Positions 13,760 through 22,406 of a stretch of DNA of 37,935 bases are shown piece by piece (position 1 is the stretch's first letter; each line of letters starts with the position of its first letter). A program made the position numbers and the translations under genes. The stretch comes from Bacteroidota bacterium (GTDB taxonomy: Bacteria > Bacteroidota > Bacteroidia > Palsa-965). Where the stretch lies: assembly GCA_013288325.1 (NCBI GenBank), contig JABDCB010000026.1, positions 1 through 37,935 of the forward strand, read 5' to 3'. Under the pieces are notes generated by a model that was not told the origin of the DNA, ran no database searches, and worked only from the letters and a program-made list of their open reading frames with translations.

Positions 13760-15982
13760 ATGGAGAAGAACCCCGTTATTGATCTTGAAGCTGAGAAGAA
13801 AGAAATTCTGAAGCGATACAGAGCCTTATTAACTGTCTGTCGCCGCCGCCTTGAAAAAGGCGATAAAGAACTGATCAGGAAAGCGTTTGAAATTTCGCTC
13901 GAGGCCCATAAAGATATGAGGCGTAAATCGGGCGAACCGTATATTTATCACCCCATTGCTGTAGCCCAGATCTGTGCAGAAGAAATAGGACTGGGGACGA
14001 CCTCTGTAGTTTGTGCCCTGCTCCATGATGTGGTAGAAGATACTGACCTTACCCTGGAAGATATCCGTGGTTTGTTTGGTGATAAGGAAGCAAAAATCAT
14101 TGACGGACTCACCAAGATTTCCGGAGTATTCGATCAAAGCAGCTCTCTGCAAGCCGAGAATTTCAGAAAAATGCTTCTGACTCTTTCGGATGACATTCGC
14201 GTAATCCTTATCAAACTTGCCGACCGCCTTCATAATATGCGCACGCTGGAATCTATGGCCCGCGATAAGCAGCTGAAGATAGCTTCGGAGACCTTATACC
14301 TTTATGCTCCGTTGGCTCACCGCCTGGGCTTGAATGCAATAAAATCCGAACTGGAAGATCTGGGACTTAAGTATACCGAATCGGAGGTATACCATGAGAT
14401 AGAACAAAAACTCGCGGAATCGGATCCTGAACGGCGTAAGTTTATCAATAAATTTATTGTTCCTATCAAAGAGGCCCTGGATGAGGCTGAGCTTAAATAC
14501 AAAATACTGGGCCGTCCTAAATCCATCTTCTCCATCTATCACAAAATAAAAACCAAGGGAGTTCCTTTTGAGGAGATTTATGACCTCTTTGCAGTGCGCA
14601 TTATTATCGATACGCCGGTAGACCGCGAAAAAGCAGATTGCTGGAGAGTGTATTCTATTGTAACGGATTTTTATCATCCAAGTCCGGAACGGTTACGTGA
14701 CTGGATCTCTACTCCCAAAGCCAATGGATACGAAAGCTTGCATACAACTGTTATGGGCCCGGATGGGAAATGGGTGGAAGTCCAGATCCGTACCCATCGT
14801 ATGGATGAACTGGCGGAAAAAGGATATGCAGCACACTGGAAGTATAAAGAAGATGGGGAGGAAAGAGAAAGCCAGCTGGAGGAATGGATACGTAAGATTC
14901 GTGAATTACTGGAAAGCCCCGAACAGAATGCCCTTGATTTTATCGACGATTTCAAGCTGAATCTTTTTGCCGAAGAAATATTTGTATTTACTCCTAAAGG
15001 GGAAATGCGAACCTTACCGGCCAATGCTACCGCACTCGACTTTGCTTTTGATGTACATACCAAAGTGGGTGAAAAATGTATCGGGGCCAAAGTGAATCAC
15101 AAACTTGTTCCACTGAGCCATCCTTTAAAAAGCGGTGATCAGGTGGAAGTGCTTACATCGGTAAAACAACATCCCAAAGAAGACTGGCTGGGATATGTTG
15201 TTACAGCCCGTGCAAAGGCAAAAATCAAGAATGCCCTTAAAGAAGAAAAGAAAAAGAAAGCCGAAGAAGGAAGAGAAATGCTGGAACGCAAATTCAATCA
15301 TTTGAAGCTGGATTTTACCGTTCAGAATATCAATCTCTACGCTACCTATATGAAGCTGCCCAGTGCCCAGGAATTGTTTTTCCGCGTGGCTATCGGCATG
15401 CTGGATCTGAAAACAGTTAAGAATTTTGTACGCGACAAGGATAAAAAACCATCCAAACAGGCTGCAAAACCGGAAAGTAAACAGCCTTCTCTGGAGCAGA
15501 TGGTAAGTAATGTAAGGGGCAAATCGGATATGCTTATTCTGGGCGAGAGCCTGGATAAGATTGACTATAAACTGTCGCCTTGTTGTACGCCCATTCCGGG
15601 AGATGATGTATTCGGATTTATTACGATTAATGAAGGCATTAAAATACACCGGGTTAACTGCCCCAATGCACTTGCCCTGATGTCCAACTACGCCTATCGG
15701 ATTGTAAAAGCCAAATGGATGAGCCAGGAACTCCTTTCCTTCCTGGCCGGTATCCACATCAGTGGTATTGATGAAATAGGTTTGGTGAACAATATCACCA
15801 AAATTATTTCCAGCGAGCTGAATGTAAATATGCGATCGATCAGTTTTGATACCAACGATGGCACTTTTGAAGGAACCATTATGGTATTTGTACATGACAC
15901 CAAGCACATGACAAGTTTAATGAACAAACTCCGCAAAGTACCTGGAGTGGTGAGTGTAACCCGTATTGATGGCAAAAGCTAA
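13760..15982 (+). CDS. spoT: RelA/SpoT-type (p)ppGpp synthetase/hydrolase
   Basis: Long bifunctional RSH protein of 740 residues controlling the stringent-response alarmone (p)ppGpp. The N-terminal HD hydrolase domain has His64, HDVVEDTD (His89-Asp90) and KLADRLHNMRTL (152-163), all intact. The synthetase domain has GRPKSIFSIYHKIK, FAVRII and YESLHTTVMGP. A TGS domain follows (FVFTPKGEMRTLPANATALDF). Near residue 600 is the conserved cysteine region LSPCCTPIPGDDVFGF, and a C-terminal ACT domain ends VPGVVSVTRID. Both catalytic halves look functional, as expected where one RSH serves both activities. The ATG at 13760 gives a normal N-terminus. The symbol could equally be rel. Confidence 0.95.
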   Translation: MEKNPVIDLEAEKKEILKRYRALLTVCRRRLEKGDKELIRKAFEISLEAHKDMRRKSGEPYIYHPIAVAQICAEEIGLGTTSVVCALLHDVVEDTDLTLEDIRGLFGDKEAKIIDGLTKISGVFDQSSSLQAENFRKMLLTLSDDIRVILIKLADRLHNMRTLESMARDKQLKIASETLYLYAPLAHRLGLNAIKSELEDLGLKYTESEVYHEIEQKLAESDPERRKFINKFIVPIKEALDEAELKYKILGRPKSIFSIYHKIKTKGVPFEEIYDLFAVRIIIDTPVDREKADCWRVYSIVTDFYHPSPERLRDWISTPKANGYESLHTTVMGPDGKWVEVQIRTHRMDELAEKGYAAHWKYKEDGEERESQLEEWIRKIRELLESPEQNALDFIDDFKLNLFAEEIFVFTPKGEMRTLPANATALDFAFDVHTKVGEKCIGAKVNHKLVPLSHPLKSGDQVEVLTSVKQHPKEDWLGYVVTARAKAKIKNALKEEKKKKAEEGREMLERKFNHLKLDFTVQNINLYATYMKLPSAQELFFRVAIGMLDLKTVKNFVRDKDKKPSKQAAKPESKQPSLEQMVSNVRGKSDMLILGESLDKIDYKLSPCCTPIPGDDVFGFITINEGIKIHRVNCPNALALMSNYAYRIVKAKWMSQELLSFLAGIHISGIDEIGLVNNITKIISSELNVNMRSISFDTNDGTFEGTIMVFVHDTKHMTSLMNKLRKVPGVVSVTRIDGKS

Positions 15983-16059
15983 GCGGATAGTTTCCTAAAT
16001 TCTTGCATATTTCATTTTTTTTCCTGTAATTTATTGGATCAACCACCTTTTGTTGTCTT

Positions 16060-16497
16060 GTGAAGAAGAAAATCATCCCGGTATCGATAGCAGATGTATT
16101 TCTGCTTGAAGATAAAATTGTAGGTGTCCGTTTTACAAAAGATGGAGAGCTGAATGAAGCTGTGGCAATTGATATTCTCAAAGCCGTATTGGATTTAGCA
16201 GAAGGTAAACCGCATGCCATCTATTACGATTTTAACAAGTATAATGTCCTCCTTAGTAATATTGCCAAAAAACTGGCTTCCGTCCGTAACGATCTTGACA
16301 GTAACCTCATTGCAAGAGCTTTTCTTTCCCGCAATCTGATGAACCAGATTGAAGCCAATCACTTTATCCAGTATAGCAAGCCCCTTGCTGAAACCAAGGT
16401 TTTTCAAACTGAAGACGAGGCCCTTACCTGGCTGCGGTCTAAAATTCATGCTTTTAAAGCAGTGGATAAACCGGCCAATCCACTTAGCAAACAGTAG
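16060..16497 (+). CDS. SpoIIAA/STAS-like protein of unknown function
   Basis: A 145-residue cytoplasmic protein with no signal or membrane helix. The pattern LNEAVAIDILKAVLDLAEGKPHAIYYDFNKY, followed by SRNLMNQIEANHF and TEDEALTWL, resembles the SpoIIAA/STAS-like fold of small Bacteroidetes proteins, with alternating beta strands and helices and a final helix starting at a DEAL-W motif. Only the fold is suggested; no ligand is evident. The start is GTG at 16060, which gives the initial MKKKII. It follows relA/spoT by 77 bases on the same strand and may be read through from it. The stop codon is the first part of a small hairpin. Confidence 0.65.
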   Translation: MKKKIIPVSIADVFLLEDKIVGVRFTKDGELNEAVAIDILKAVLDLAEGKPHAIYYDFNKYNVLLSNIAKKLASVRNDLDSNLIARAFLSRNLMNQIEANHFIQYSKPLAETKVFQTEDEALTWLRSKIHAFKAVDKPANPLSKQ

Positions 16498-16511
16498 GCT
16501 ATTTATAGCCT
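16496..16511 (+). terminator. Hairpin overlapping a stop codon, weak terminator candidate
   Basis: AGGCTA and TAGCCT pair across a four-base loop, beginning in the TAG stop of the preceding gene. A run of seven Ts lies about 20 bases downstream, further than usual for an intrinsic terminator. The following 262-base gap to fur contains no gene that I can see. Confidence 0.35.
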
Positions 16512-16641
16512 CTACTACACAACAAGAGCTTTTTTTCCTTTTAGGATAATTCCCTGCTATCACGTGTATAATTCATAAATAAACCCGCTATCATGAATGT
16601 GGCTTATATTCTGACCTGGTATTCAATAACAGGAAAGTAAT

Positions 16642-16675
16642 TTTGGGGTTAAAAAAGCCTTTGGGGTTAAAAAAG
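16642..16675 (+). repeat. Two direct copies of a 16-base sequence upstream of fur
   Basis: TTTGGGGTTAAAAAAG occurs at 16642-16657 and again, identically, at 16660-16675, a spacing of 18 bases. It lies about 85-118 bases upstream of the fur-like start codon, in an otherwise empty gap. It could be a tandem operator or a short slippage duplication. Confidence 0.85.
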
Positions 16676-16759
16676 GGGGCCTGGGCAACCCGTTATTTAA
16701 AAATCCCGTTAGAATTAATTTGTTATCTTTAAACCTGCTTTTTTAAGGTTGTTTTTCGT

Positions 16760-17254
16760 ATGGCTGAACTGGATGTTAAGGAAAAGGTTAAAACCATTTT
16801 TTCCAATTACCTGGAGGAGAAAAAACACAGGAAAACCCCCGAGCGGTTTGCGATTTTGAATGAAATCTATAACCGGAACGGGCATTTTGATATAGAAAGC
16901 CTCTATATCCATATGAAAAACAAAAAGTACAGGGTAAGCAGAGCTACCTTGTATAATACCATTGAACTATTGCTCGACTGCAACCTCGTAACAAAACATC
17001 AGTTTGGAAAGAACCTGGCTCAGTTTGAAAAAGCATTTGAATATAAACAACATGATCACCTTATCTGTATGGATTGTGAGCGAGTCGTTGAGTTTTGTGA
17101 CCCAAGGGTTCAGCAAATACAAAAAATGGCCGAAGACATCCTACAGTTTGACATTAGTCACCATTCCCTTAACTTTTACGGACATTGCAAAAACCTGGAA
17201 AAAACAGGAAAATGCGAGCATCTGAAAATCCATACCAAAAAGCAAACTGCATGA
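16760..17254 (+). CDS. fur: Fur family metal-dependent transcriptional regulator
   Basis: A 164-residue DNA-binding repressor of the Fur superfamily. The winged-helix domain (about 10-85) contains [13 protein letters not shown] and the recognition segment [19 protein letters not shown]. The dimerisation domain carries HDHLICMDC (His98, His100, Cys103, Cys106), with a second cysteine pair in [12 protein letters not shown] (Cys143, Cys152) that would complete a structural zinc site. Whether it senses iron, zinc or peroxide cannot be decided from the sequence; the family in Bacteroidetes includes Fur and PerR types. Its stop overlaps the start of the STAS gene (ATGA), so translation is coupled. 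A duplicated 16-base element lies upstream. Confidence 0.92.
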   Translation: MAELDVKEKVKTIFSNYLEEKKHRKTPERFAILNEIYNRNGHFDIESLYIHMKNKKYRVSRATLYNTIELLLDCNLVTKHQFGKNLAQFEKAFEYKQHDHLICMDCERVVEFCDPRVQQIQKMAEDILQFDISHHSLNFYGHCKNLEKTGKCEHLKIHTKKQTA

Positions 17255-17595
17255 CTTTTTCATTTCGAATAGAACCAGAAATAGGTATTGAAATCATTCA
17301 CCTGGCAGGCGAGTTGATTGACAAAGGACAGGCCGCTGAGCTTAGTACTGGGATCGATGAACTCATTGAGGCCAGGAAGATAAAAATGGTATTTGATTTA
17401 CAGGATCTGAAATATATCAATAGTTCAGGCCTTAATGTGATGATTAATATCCTTTCCCGTGTACGAAAGGCCGGAGGTGAAGTGGTAATCACTCATGTTT
17501 CCAAACGGGTTAATGAATTACTTATTATTACCAAACTCAACACAGTATTTACCGTAACCGAAACCATGGAATCGGCCGTATCCAAGTTAAAATGA
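17251..17595 (+). CDS. STAS domain protein, anti-sigma factor antagonist-like
   Basis: A 114-residue single-domain STAS protein. The signature [20 protein letters not shown] at 49-68 contains the Ser pair (Ser58/Ser59) at the position phosphorylated in SpoIIAA and RsbV. In those systems, kinase-type anti-sigma factors phosphorylate this Ser and PP2C phosphatases reverse it. No kinase or phosphatase partner is in the window, so the partner is unknown. The start is ATG 17251, which shares ATGA with the fur stop; the frame is open further upstream but would lie inside fur. Its own stop overlaps the purA start in the same ATGA manner. Confidence 0.87.
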   Translation: MTFSFRIEPEIGIEIIHLAGELIDKGQAAELSTGIDELIEARKIKMVFDLQDLKYINSSGLNVMINILSRVRKAGGEVVITHVSKRVNELLIITKLNTVFTVTETMESAVSKLK

Positions 17596-18872
17596 AAGCA
17601 GACGTGTTATTAGGTCTCCAATGGGGGGATGAAGGAAAAGGGAAAATTGTGGATGTACTCACACCCGATTATGATATTATTGCCCGTTTTCAGGGGGGCC
17701 CTAATGCAGGACATACACTGGAATTCAATGGTATCAAACATGTTTTGCATACGATCCCATCAGGCATTTTCCATCCTACCGCAATCAATGTAGTGGGTAA
17801 TGGAGTTGTTATTGACCCCGTTATTTTCAAGAAGGAAATCGATGCCCTTCAAAAAATGGGCGTGGATGTATATACCAAGCTTCGTATTGCCACCCGTGCA
17901 CACCTTATTCTACCTACCCATCGTTTGCTGGATGCCGCCTCTGAGGCACACAAAGGCCTGGAGAAGATAGGATCTACATTAAAAGGCATAGGGCCCACCT
18001 ATATGGATAAAACCGGCCGAAACGGACTTCGTGTGGGTGATATTAAAAATCCGCGTTTCCGGGAGAAGTATGATCAGCTGGTAGCCAAACACAAAGAAAT
18101 TCTGGCAGCCTATCAATATCAATATAATCTGGAAGAACTTGAACCTGCCTGGTTTGAAGGAATACATTTGCTTCAGAACCTTCAAATGGTAGAATGCGAG
18201 CAGTATATGAATGATGCTTTCCGGAATAAGAAAAAAATTCTTGCGGAAGGAGCTCAAGGCTCTATGCTGGATATCGATTTTGGCTCTTACCCTTTTGTTA
18301 CCTCCTCCAATACTATTTGTGCAGGGGCTTGTACAGGACTTGGACTTGCTCCTGGCCGTATAGGAAGGGTTATAGGTATTTTCAAGGCTTACTGTACACG
18401 TGTTGGCAGCGGCCCTTTCCCTACCGAACTGGAAGATGCAACAGGTGAACAGATCCGAAAAACAGGAAATGAATTCGGATCCACTACAGGCCGCCCCCGT
18501 CGTACCGGATGGCTGGATCTACCCGCCCTCAAATTTGCTGTAATGATTAATGGGGTTACCGAGCTCATCATGATGAAAGCGGATATTCTCAGTGAGTTTG
18601 ACCGCATCAAAGTTTGTACGCATTACCTCCACCGCGGCGAACAAATAGATTACCTGCCATATGATATTTCTCCTGAGTTTGTAACACCCGTTTATACGGA
18701 GTTACCCGGATGGAAAAAAGATCTTACAGGGCTTCATTCCACCGATTCCATGCCTGCTGAACTAAGCAGCTATATAGAGTTTATTGAAAAACAAACCGGT
18801 GTACCGATACGTATTGTTTCCGTGGGTCCTGACCGCAAACAGACACTCTTCCGCGGAGCAGTTCCTGCCTGA
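17592..18872 (+). CDS. purA: Adenylosuccinate synthetase
   Basis: Joins IMP and aspartate with GTP to give adenylosuccinate, the first committed step from IMP to AMP. The protein is 426 residues, normal length. It contains LGLQWGDEGKGKIVD with catalytic Asp13, GGPNAGHT with His41, GIGPTYMDKTGRNGLRVGD, EGAQGSMLDIDFGSYPFVTSS, and GRPRRTGWLDLPAL in the IMP/GTP region. All expected catalytic residues are present. It starts within the STAS stop codon (ATGA) and is followed nine bases later by the OstA-like gene, so fur, STAS, purA and ostA appear to form one transcript. Confidence 0.97.
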   Translation: MKADVLLGLQWGDEGKGKIVDVLTPDYDIIARFQGGPNAGHTLEFNGIKHVLHTIPSGIFHPTAINVVGNGVVIDPVIFKKEIDALQKMGVDVYTKLRIATRAHLILPTHRLLDAASEAHKGLEKIGSTLKGIGPTYMDKTGRNGLRVGDIKNPRFREKYDQLVAKHKEILAAYQYQYNLEELEPAWFEGIHLLQNLQMVECEQYMNDAFRNKKKILAEGAQGSMLDIDFGSYPFVTSSNTICAGACTGLGLAPGRIGRVIGIFKAYCTRVGSGPFPTELEDATGEQIRKTGNEFGSTTGRPRRTGWLDLPALKFAVMINGVTELIMMKADILSEFDRIKVCTHYLHRGEQIDYLPYDISPEFVTPVYTELPGWKKDLTGLHSTDSMPAELSSYIEFIEKQTGVPIRIVSVGPDRKQTLFRGAVPA

Positions 18873-18881
18873 TTCCTTATC

Positions 18882-20513
18882 ATGAAAATACGGAACACTG
18901 TCAGGCCCCTGCCTAAATCAATGCTTCGGTTTTTACGCCATGGCTTGGCCAGTCTTCTCTTCCTCCTCTCTTTCCTGCCTGCAATGGGTCAGAAAGAGAA
19001 GAAAAAAATCAATTTCTCGTCCGATGTGATTGAAGGCAGCAAACCTATTGGGGGGAAAGAAACACGCCGGCTTTTGGGGAATGTTGTGTTTACACAGGAA
19101 AATGTAACCATGTATTGCGACAGTGCCCACCTCTTTTCAGACAACTCTCTGGATGCCTTCTCACATGTACATTTTAAACAAGGCGACTCGCTGAATTTGT
19201 ACGGAGATGAAATGAAATACGATGGCAATAAAAAATTTGCCAGGCTGGAAAAAAACATTCGTTTGGAAGATAAAGGGATGATCCTTACCACGGAGCATAT
19301 GACCTATGCTGTAAGTGAAAAACTGGCTACCTATGTCGACGGAGGTATCATTCACAGCGAAGACAATGTCCTCACCAGCCGCACCGGATATTATGTGGCT
19401 TCTACCCGGATGATGGCGTTTAAAAACCAGGTAGTGCTTACCAATCCGAAATACATCATGAATTCGGATACCCTTGACTATAATACGGCTACCAAAACAG
19501 CTTATTTCTACGGCCCAACCTGGATACGGGAAACCAATAAAAAAAACTCAATCTATTGTGAGAACGGATTTTATGACACCGCTCATGATTATGCCCGTTT
19601 TAGCAAGAATTCAAAGGTTAATAGCGGCAAACAAAGCTTGCAGGGAGACAGCGTGTTTTATGACCGCACAAGCGGGTTCGGCAGAGCCATCGGAAATGTA
19701 ACCCTGAGTGATACCAGCCAGCATTTGAATGTTACCGGTGATTATGCGACAAACAATGAAATAAAGAATATTTCCATAGTTACCGGTCATGCCTTACTCA
19801 AACAAATCAGTAAAAAAGACACCCTTTTCCTCCATGGTGATACCCTGAAAGTGATTTCTGTACTTGATACGATTGAATACAAAAAACAGATGGAAGACCG
19901 GAGGCTTAAAAACCTGAGTGGCGGAATATCCAAAGACAGTCTCCCCCTCTTACGTACCATGTATGCTTATCATCGTGTGAAATTCTATAAACCCGAGGTC
20001 CAGGGCCGCTGTGATTCACTGGTTTATACTTATTACGATTCTACCATGAATATGTTCAAGGAACCCGTCTTATGGTCGGACAAAAGTCAGTTGACAGCAG
20101 GGCATGTACAGTTGACAATGGCCAACGGGGAAATGAAATTGCTCAAGATGTATGTTAACTCTTTTATTATAGAACAGGAAGATTCCATACGTTTCAATCA
20201 GATAAAAGGGAAAAACATGATTGGATATTTCAAAGAAAATAAAATATGTAAAGTATTTGTGGAAGGGAATGGTCAGGCTATTTATTATACGAAGGATAAA
20301 AATAAACTTACGGGGGTCAATAAATCCGAATGCAGCGACCTGGTTGTTTTTTTAGAAAACAATGCTGTTAAAAAGATCACATTGCTCAACAAGCCAGACG
20401 GGACGCTGTATCCACCCAAGGAACTTGACCCGAAGGATCTCAGACTAAAAGAATTTAAAGATCATACGGCCCTGCGCCCGAAAGACCGGAATGATGTTTT
20501 TATCTGGCAATAA
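18882..20513 (+). CDS. OstA-like (LptA/LptD N-domain) periplasmic protein
   Basis: A 543-residue exported protein with a signal sequence (hydrophobic core about 22-36) and extended OstA-type beta-jellyroll repeats: RRLLGNVVFTQENVTMYCDSAHLF, LNLYGDEMKYDGNKKFARLEKNI, and later NSDTLDYNTATKTAYFYGPT. In Gram-negative bacteria this fold forms the periplasmic bridge that carries lipopolysaccharide to LptD. The protein is longer than classical LptA and lacks a barrel, the usual Bacteroidetes arrangement. ATG 18882 is used; ATG at residue 14 would give a shorter signal peptide and is equally possible. It works in principle with the LptD-like protein encoded at 26685-29297. Confidence 0.88.
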   Translation: MKIRNTVRPLPKSMLRFLRHGLASLLFLLSFLPAMGQKEKKKINFSSDVIEGSKPIGGKETRRLLGNVVFTQENVTMYCDSAHLFSDNSLDAFSHVHFKQGDSLNLYGDEMKYDGNKKFARLEKNIRLEDKGMILTTEHMTYAVSEKLATYVDGGIIHSEDNVLTSRTGYYVASTRMMAFKNQVVLTNPKYIMNSDTLDYNTATKTAYFYGPTWIRETNKKNSIYCENGFYDTAHDYARFSKNSKVNSGKQSLQGDSVFYDRTSGFGRAIGNVTLSDTSQHLNVTGDYATNNEIKNISIVTGHALLKQISKKDTLFLHGDTLKVISVLDTIEYKKQMEDRRLKNLSGGISKDSLPLLRTMYAYHRVKFYKPEVQGRCDSLVYTYYDSTMNMFKEPVLWSDKSQLTAGHVQLTMANGEMKLLKMYVNSFIIEQEDSIRFNQIKGKNMIGYFKENKICKVFVEGNGQAIYYTKDKNKLTGVNKSECSDLVVFLENNAVKKITLLNKPDGTLYPPKELDPKDLRLKEFKDHTALRPKDRNDVFIWQ

Positions 20514-20623
20514 ATCATCTTTTTTTATCTCTTTTTCGTCAGCAAATAGACGATTTAGGTTTTTTCTTCTACGAAAGCCTTTCCCGATTGCATCATTCTA
20601 TCAATATCATAGATGAAACATTA

Positions 20624-20656
20624 TTTGCTTTTTTCAGGAAAAGTTCCGTATATTTG
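20624..20656 (+). promoter_or_regulatory. Bacteroidetes-type promoter for the XRE regulator gene
   Basis: TTTG at 20624-20627, a 21-base spacer, then TATATTTG at 20649-20656, close to the consensus TTTG-N19-TAnnTTTG. Transcription would start near 20663, giving a leader of about 70 bases and excluding longer starts upstream of ATG 20736. This is the best two-box promoter match in the window. Confidence 0.6.
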
Positions 20657-20735
20657 TTCACCAATCCAATACTCACAAATCACACATACATTTAACCGGT
20701 CGGCTCTATTCCGGCCTTCAACAATTACATTACAT

Positions 20736-21008
20736 ATGAAGAAAAAAACAAAAGCCACATCCAAAGCGGTTGCGAAGAGCACAGGCAAATCAATGGACCC
20801 ACGGGTATTGCAAATCGGAGAAAAGTTGAAAAAACTGCGTCTGAAAAAAGGCTACCCGGCTTATGACTATTTCGCCTTTGAACATGACATTTCACGTGTA
20901 TTGTACTGGAGAATGGAAAAAGGAACCAATTTTACCATCGGCTCTTTCCTTAAAGTTCTGAAAGCTCATAACATGAGCATGAAGGATTTTTTCAAGGATA
21001 TTCAATAA
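20736..21008 (+). CDS. Small XRE-type helix-turn-helix regulator
   Basis: A 90-residue protein. A lysine-rich N-terminal tail (about 1-22) precedes an XRE/Cro-like domain: IGEKLKKLRLKKGYPAYDYFAFEHDISRVLYWRMEKGTNFTIGSFLKVLKAHNMSMKDFF. Typical helix 1 (KLKKLRLKKG), a recognition helix region ending RMEKG and a closing helix are all visible. ATG 20736 is chosen because a good promoter lies upstream and the earlier in-frame Met at 20613 precedes that promoter. The gene is monocistronic, ending at a strong terminator. No target can be named; a lone XRE with no toxin partner argues against a toxin-antitoxin role. Confidence 0.82.
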   Translation: MKKKTKATSKAVAKSTGKSMDPRVLQIGEKLKKLRLKKGYPAYDYFAFEHDISRVLYWRMEKGTNFTIGSFLKVLKAHNMSMKDFFKDIQ

Positions 21009-21023
21009 ACCCCGTTTATGAAT

Positions 21024-21059
21024 AAAAAAATCTCCCGTTAACAAACGGGAGATTTTTTT
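21024..21059. terminator. Bidirectional intrinsic terminator
   Basis: A stem of ATCTCCCGTT with AACGGGAGAT closes on the four-base loop AACA and is flanked by seven As on the left and seven Ts on the right. It therefore works as a Rho-independent terminator on both strands. It separates the plus-strand XRE gene from the end of the convergent minus-strand operon. Confidence 0.93.
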
Positions 21060-21086
21060 ATTGTGGGAAATCCAAAAGGGATTTGA

Positions 21087-21575
21087 TCACTTTACTTTTA
21101 GCATACGGGAGTGCCAGCTGCTATGAAGAGGTACCATCCATTCTGATTGGAATCCCGCTTTTGTAACTACCATGTTATTGAAGACAATCGTATTTTCATT
21201 TATTGCTCCAGCCTCTATCATGGCCTCAAAATCATTCATTGGGGTAGTTTTTACCACCCTCTGATCCATCCAGGCTACATATTGACGATCCAGCAAGCTG
21301 ATCTTGAATTCTTTTTCAAGGCTTTGTACAAACTGAAGCAGTTTATCAATGCTACATCCTCCTGCGGAAATCATTTCTTCATCTACCCCTACTATCAAAA
21401 AATGATTGTATAAAATCTGGAAAGATGCTGTTACAGGGCTTCCATGGGAAGTCCACTGACTTAAAAACCGGGTTGTATATTGCTGCATACCTGCAACAGT
21501 TTCCGGAGTCAGCGCTTCTTTGCTTTGATAAATCCAGATTTTACTACCGGGTGCTAATCTTTCAAATGCATCCAT
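21087..21575 (-). CDS. Conserved Bacteroidetes protein of unknown function
   Basis: A 162-residue soluble protein with no signal peptide. Recognisable features are GSKIWIYQSKEAL near the start, FLSQWTSHGSPVTASFQILYNHFLIVGVDE (about 37-66), a GCSIDKLLQFVQSLE helix, LLDRQYVAWMD, and the C-terminal MVPLHSSWHSRML. Similar proteins in Bacteroidetes genomes are often labelled ABC transporter ATPase, but there is no Walker A or B motif here, so that label is wrong for this protein. It is the last gene of the amidase/MCE/Fe-S operon, 34 bases after the CCG-domain gene, and ends at the bidirectional terminator. Confidence 0.75.
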   Translation of the reverse strand: MDAFERLAPGSKIWIYQSKEALTPETVAGMQQYTTRFLSQWTSHGSPVTASFQILYNHFLIVGVDEEMISAGGCSIDKLLQFVQSLEKEFKISLLDRQYVAWMDQRVVKTTPMNDFEAMIEAGAINENTIVFNNMVVTKAGFQSEWMVPLHSSWHSRMLKVK

Positions 21576-21609
21576 TTGACAAGTTTTAAACTATGATATC
21601 TAACTTCAC

Positions 21610-22401
21610 CTATAAATCATTGGCTTGAGCAATGAGCTCAGCTACATCCATAACCTTGGTTTGTTGCTCTTTATTAAAATGCTTCACCCCATCTGTCATC
21701 ATGGTCATACAAAAAGGACAACCTGTGGCAATGACATCTGGTTTCAATGCAAGAGCCTCTTCGCTACGTTCAATATTTACTTCCTTATTTCCCTTTTCTG
21801 CATCTTTAAACATCTGTGCCCCTCCTGCACCGCAACAAAAACCTTTGGCTCTGCTACGTTTCATTTCCGACAACTCCACTTCCAGCTTTTCAATAATCTC
21901 CCGGGGCGCTTCGTATACATCATTAGCCCTACCCAGGTAGCAGGGGTCATGAAAGGTAATCAGTTTCCCTTTAAATGCTCCTCCTTTGACAGTTAATTTT
22001 CCACTGTCAATCAATTGTTGAATAAGCTGAGTATGGTGGATAACCTCGTAATTACCGCCAATAGAAGGATATTCATTTTTTAGCGTGTTAAAACAATGCG
22101 GGCAACCGGTTACAATCTTCTTAATTCCATAACCATTTAAAACAGTAATCGCATTCATAGCCTGCATCTGAAAAAGGAACTCATTACCGGCTCTTTTGGC
22201 AGGATCACCGCTGCAGGTTTCTTCTGTACCCAATACCGCAAATTTTATGCCTACATGATTCAGGATGCGTACAATTGCTTTGGTGATTTTTTTTGCACGG
22301 TCATCAAAGCTTCCGGCACAGCCAACCCAGAAAAGAATTTCGGGAGACTCCCCTTTGGCCGCATAATCGGCCATGGTTGTTACAGTATTATTGTGTTCCA
22401 T
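21610..22401 (-). CDS. CCG-domain Fe-S protein (HdrB/LutA/GlpC-like)
   Basis: A 263-residue soluble protein with two cysteine-rich CCG-type domains. The first has WVGCAGS (Cys28), TCSGD (Cys63) and TGCPHC (Cys100, Cys103). The second has HDPCYLGR (Cys154), FCCGAGGAQMF (Cys189-Cys190) and TGCPFC (Cys228, Cys231). In heterodisulfide reductase subunit B and its relatives these domains bind unusual Fe-S clusters and handle thiol or quinone-linked electron transfer. The membrane Fe-S protein at 22859-24169 is the natural partner, with the HAD gene between them. The substrate is unknown; classical methanogen-type heterodisulfide reduction is not expected here. Confidence 0.88.
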   Translation of the reverse strand: MEHNNTVTTMADYAAKGESPEILFWVGCAGSFDDRAKKITKAIVRILNHVGIKFAVLGTEETCSGDPAKRAGNEFLFQMQAMNAITVLNGYGIKKIVTGCPHCFNTLKNEYPSIGGNYEVIHHTQLIQQLIDSGKLTVKGGAFKGKLITFHDPCYLGRANDVYEAPREIIEKLEVELSEMKRSRAKGFCCGAGGAQMFKDAEKGNKEVNIERSEEALALKPDVIATGCPFCMTMMTDGVKHFNKEQQTKVMDVAELIAQANDL

Positions 22402-22406
22402 AGTGT

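Noticed and set aside
15125-15907. Long minus-strand open frame of about 260 codons opposite relA/spoT
   Set aside because: It lies wholly antisense to a well-supported RSH gene, its translation is low in recognisable motifs and rich in Phe, His and Ile from reverse reading, and it has no promoter.
20736-21008. XRE gene as an antitoxin
   Set aside because: It has its own promoter and terminator and no adjacent small toxin-like gene on either side.
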